Shown here piece by piece: positions 60,790 to 64,000 of a stretch of 64,000 nt of DNA. Numbering within the stretch: position 1 is the first letter of the stretch; every line of letters begins with the position of its first letter. The stretch comes from Ryuthela nishihirai (Eukaryota; Arthropoda; Arachnida; Araneae; Heptathelidae), in NCBI GenBank assembly GCA_038380435.1, contig JAWZYU010000034.1:6182704-6246703 (forward strand), written 5' to 3'. Below the pieces are notes generated by a model. That model was not told the origin of the DNA. It was given only the letters and a program-made list of their open reading frames with translations, and did no database searches. A program made the translations under genes and the position numbers.

Positions 60790-62727
60790 ATATATAATTC
60801 AGGCTTTAAATAATGTTTTGTTTATTAATTTGATGCATATTTTAAACTACAACATAAATAATTTTATAAAGCCATCTGATTGCCATTTCTTAGAAGCACT
60901 AAACGGCATTGCCGATTTGCTTGTTAATGTTCCTATTTGCTGAAGCAACCTTCCAATTTAAGCTCACAAGTTTGATCTGAACTATTATCAACAAAATTTT
61001 CCTTAAATTTTCGAAAATCTCCTAAAAATTAACAAAAAACTGCTATTTTTAAAAACAATAGATTTTAGAAGTAATTGCAAAGTACGTACTGCCATTTTTT
61101 TTCTGTTTCACCTCTCTTTTCTGTCATAAACCTATTTCAGTATTCCCAAGTTATTTTTTATCATTTCCCCCAGCATTCTATGCATCTTTCGCACTCTTAA
61201 AATCGAAACTGGAAGTAAACACATCCTACTTAGAAAGTACTTAATTACATTATGGCTCACTGAGGTAACAAGAGGCAGATGGCTGACACACGCTATCTCT
61301 ATTCCATGTACTATAGCAGCTCCCATATTGTTTTGGTCCAACATATTGGATACCCTTTGTAAAGTGGTTATTTACTTTTTTTATATTTAAACCTTAGTTT
61401 TCATTTCAGTAGATTTATTTTCCGAAATTCACAATCTTTTGGCTGGTTGATAAGTATTGATTTTTCATAGTTATGCTACATCGAATGGCTGGACTAGAAC
61501 TTGTTGCTGTGGATATTTTAACATCGCATTAGGCTATGTGTTAATTTTTATTTTATTATTTATTACTTTTTCAGTAAAACTTTGATCTGATATCATTTTC
61601 TGAAAATAAATGAAGTCTTGGATATGGAAGCAAATTAATTTCTGTAGATTTACTTCCGTTAGTTAGCGATCTTTCCGAGTTATGCTACATCGGAGGCCAG
61701 CTTAAAAGTTGTTGTGGATATTTTACTTAACGTCCCATAAGAATATATGTAATTTTTCTTTTATTATTTCTTACTTTTTTTAGTAAAAAAAACTTTGAGC
61801 TTGTACCGTTTTCTGAAAATGAATGTCTTGGATACAGAAACAAAATAGACTCCTTGCTACGTAATTCAGCCGTCATGTGAGAGGGCAATTTCATGAAGGC
61901 ATCCCTTCTGCTAAATTCACTGTAAATTTAGCAGATGGTAATTTTCTAAAAATTTTGATTTTTAATGTTTATATTGAATGATTTTAAAGACTCCCCCACC
62001 CCCTACCCCAGTACCTTGGTTGTGCCACACAGACAATATAACTGTGTTTTTTTTTTTGCTTTGGTGCACAAACCTTTCTGCACTTAGCCAAGATCGCCAA
62101 ACTTCAACACCAAAAGAAAAAATTTATAATGCTGAGTAAAAAAAACAGCCAAGGAAGTTTTTTTCTATTTCATAACCAGTTCAGAAAATCCTGGGAATAC
62201 GAGAGTCCAAGTCACTTTGTATAACACTGGCCATGTTTAAAATATACAATATTGAAAAAAAAAAATCATTAAAAGAAAAAAAAAATCATGTTTCAGGTTG
62301 AATATTGTATTATTCTGGAGGAAATTTCCTTTCGATAAATATATAATTTAACTATTTTTATTCTTCAGGTTTTCAAAAATGAAGCCTTAATTATATAGTG
62401 CAATCTTTTTTTTCACCATATCACATTGAAAAAGGCTTATTATAAATAAATTTACAAGTATATTGATTTTATCATTTATTTTCATAAAATTTGTAATAAA
62501 TTCTGTTTAATTTGATATACAGCATAACCTATTTCCATTGATAGGCTATTTTTTTTTTAATTCTAAAGTTGACTTATTTATCTGACTCAGCACAATGGCT
62601 AAAAAGCCTGGAATTTTCTCAAAGTATGGTAACCAAGAAAAAAAATTACAAAACAAGAGAAATATTTACTTGAAACCAAAACAATAATATTTTTGTTATT
62701 CAGAAATAAATAGCCTTTCTTTTTTAG
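60790..62727. other. 1.9 kb without recognised gene or repeat family
   Basis: AT-rich. Two stretches near 61470-61640 and 61640-61830 are diverged direct repeats (TTATGCTACATCG, TTTTATTATTT, AGTAAAA...CTTTGA, TTTTCTGAAAAT). No ITPK1 5' exon could be identified here. Confidence 0.45.
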
Positions 62728-62733
62728 AGTCTC

Positions 62734-62814
62734 ATAGTAAAAAATGCATCTGGCAAAACAAATAAAAATTTATTTAAAAAAAAAACTGTCTTGCCAGATG
62801 CATTTTTTTACTAT
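62734..62814. repeat. Long hairpin
   Basis: ATAGTAAAAAATGCATCTGG CAA (62734-62756) pairs with 62791-62814, one bulged T, loop ~34 nt of A/T. Possibly a tiny MITE. Confidence 0.7.
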
Positions 62815-63049
62815 ATGATTCTATAAAAGTCCTATTAAAATAAAACATTGCTTTTTTGTGAAATATTTTATTTTCAGAAAATCTACAATTAAATGCTGAT
62901 TAATTTGGCATATAATAACATGCTATAATTCCTTTCATTAGTTATTTGGCAAAAAAGTTTTAAAGTTAATTATTTTTTGGCTGAGCATAGGGAGAAAATA
63001 GATTGGCTTCTGAATGAAACCAGTTTTTCAGGCTGGACACTGAAAGGGT

Positions 63050-63243
63050 TAATGTACACAGAGAATGGCTCTCCCACATATGGGGAGCTCAGATAGCTTT
63101 AAATCCCATCCAATGGATGGTGGCCTTTCCAAGCAAACTGGTGTCTCCTACTGATTGAAGGGAGGGTGGGGGTTTAGCAGAGATATATCTTAATCCTGTC
63201 ATAGGTGGGGCTCAAATCTGGGAACTGCAGATTATGAGCAACC
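63050..63243 (-). mobile_element. SINE-2 fragment
   Basis: GAATGGCTCTCCCACATATG, CCCATCCAATGGATGGTGGC, CTTTCCAAGC and GGGAACTGCAGATTATGAGC follow the SINE-2 order, with part of the head. Confidence 0.75.
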
Positions 63244-63255
63244 AAACCTACACTG

Positions 63256-63374
63256 GAGAAGGTTTCTCCAGAACAGAACAAGAGAAGGTTTCTCCAGAAC
63301 AGAAATTCACAGGTATGGGGCAAGGACCTGTTCAACACTTTAGCAGTGAGAGAACAGGTCCTTGCCCCATACCT
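63256..63374. repeat. 26-bp tandem duplication followed by a 23-bp perfect hairpin
   Basis: GAGAAGGTTTCTCCAGAACA GAA occurs at 63256-63278 and 63282-63304. Then AGGTATGGGGCAAGGACCTG TTC (63311-63333) pairs perfectly with 63352-63374 across an 18-nt loop. Confidence 0.8.
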
Positions 63375-63640
63375 GCGATTAAGGTGACTGTGTGATATTG
63401 TCAGCATTACCTCTCTCAATAGCTATATAATTTTTATATCCCACTAATCATTTTCTTTCCACAAGTACAACAGATTGTGAGGACAATGTACAGAGATTAT
63501 TCTCTCTGTCTTCACACAGTAATTCCAGCATTATAATCTAAGCATTCTGGGATTGCAAGAGACTGATGGACAAGTATAGGTCAGATACTCAAAAATAATT
63601 TTAAATTTCTCTTTTTAGGGAGAGAGGATGGAAAGCATCT
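63345..63640 (+). mobile_element. RTE-like LINE fragment (5' UTR/endonuclease start)
   Basis: CTTGCCCCATACCTGCGATT, ACTAATCATTTTCTTTC, AGAGATTATTCTCT, GATTGCAAGAGACTGATGGA and GAGAGAGGATGGAAAGCATC are collinear with the reverse complement of 29460-29190 in copy A, diverged. Confidence 0.7.
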
Positions 63641-63695
63641 TCAAAATTCATCTTCCCCAGTGTGCAACACACATGCCAGTTGCACGTGCACGTAT

Positions 63696-64000
63696 TGTAA
63701 GGGACATTACGTAACAGGGTTAGTAGTTGAGATGAGAGAGTAGATGGTACTATTACTATTTACTATTACTTACTCATTACTATTGATAGTAATGAGTAAG
63801 TAGTTGCTAGTAGTAGTGAAGTAGTTGTTAGTAATGAGCAAGTAGTTGCTAGTGAGTAGAGAGTTTGGAGGAAGAAGGCAGGATGTTAGTTTAGAGATGT
63901 TTTGAGTGAGCTTTTAGTTGCTCAGGTTTTTTCATGTAATAGAAAAGATTGGTGAGTCATGATATTTTGGAAATAAACTCTGTTTTATGAAATAGTTTGA
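63696..64000 (+). mobile_element. Possible LTR start, running off the window
   Basis: TGTAAGGGACATTACGTAAC opens with TG and later has an AATAAA signal (about 63972) as in LTR R regions. No opposite LTR, PBS or protein is in view, so this is a guess. Also holds a perfect 15-bp hairpin, CTTACTCATTACTAT (63769-63783) with 63786-63800. Confidence 0.2.

Noticed and set aside
61132..61344. Candidate ITPK1 first exon
   Set aside because: The encoded residues show no resemblance to the ITPK1 N-terminus (no WLSEKK-like or NLxxPLE-like segment) and no fitting donor leads to the next exon.
1..64000. CRISPR array, operon, Shine-Dalgarno-led genes or phage
   Set aside because: Spliced ITPK1 exons, SINEs and LINEs show eukaryotic DNA. 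No regularly spaced short repeats with unique spacers were seen.

Overview
Eukaryotic, AT-rich, transposon-dense DNA. One conserved host gene spans most of the window: an ITPK1-type inositol-tetrakisphosphate 1-kinase on the minus strand. Seven exons (59616 down to 14781) have GT-AG boundaries and compatible phases and encode 401 residues; the first N-terminal exon(s) lie beyond the right edge. Long introns (1.5-14.4 kb), tRNA-derived SINEs, Tc1/mariner and piggyBac elements and non-LTR retrotransposons point to an arthropod with a large genome. A non-dipteran arthropod, perhaps a chelicerate, would fit, but the species cannot be read from the sequence.

Layout. 1-8467 is a giant palindrome: two near-identical inverted arms of about 3.49 kb around a 1.5 kb spacer that holds a decayed reverse transcriptase. 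Each arm carries a 3.1 kb TIR-bounded element with THAP-like remnants, degenerate ~300 bp modules and nested SINEs. 8.5-12.5 kb holds a decayed Tc1 element, two SINEs and a minisatellite-like tract. 12.6-14.78 kb is repeat-poor and is probably the ITPK1 3' UTR.

From 15.3 kb rightward is ITPK1 with its introns. The intron before the last exon contains a nearly complete I-like LINE (open 1249-codon EN-RT-RNase H ORF) and a Tc1-like element with matching TIRs and TA duplications. The next intron upstream holds two 3.7 kb RTE-like LINE copies in the gene's sense orientation. Further introns carry LINE fragments, a DD41D mariner-type element with ~78 bp TIRs, two more Tc1 elements, a piggyBac element with TTAA duplications, TTAA-flanked MITEs, and many copies of three SINE families.

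Function. Only ITPK1 looks like a working host gene; it would phosphorylate inositol polyphosphates in the cytosol. Everything else is mobile DNA in various stages of decay, with clear nested insertions. No CRISPR, operon, canonical tRNA, rRNA or prokaryotic feature was found.
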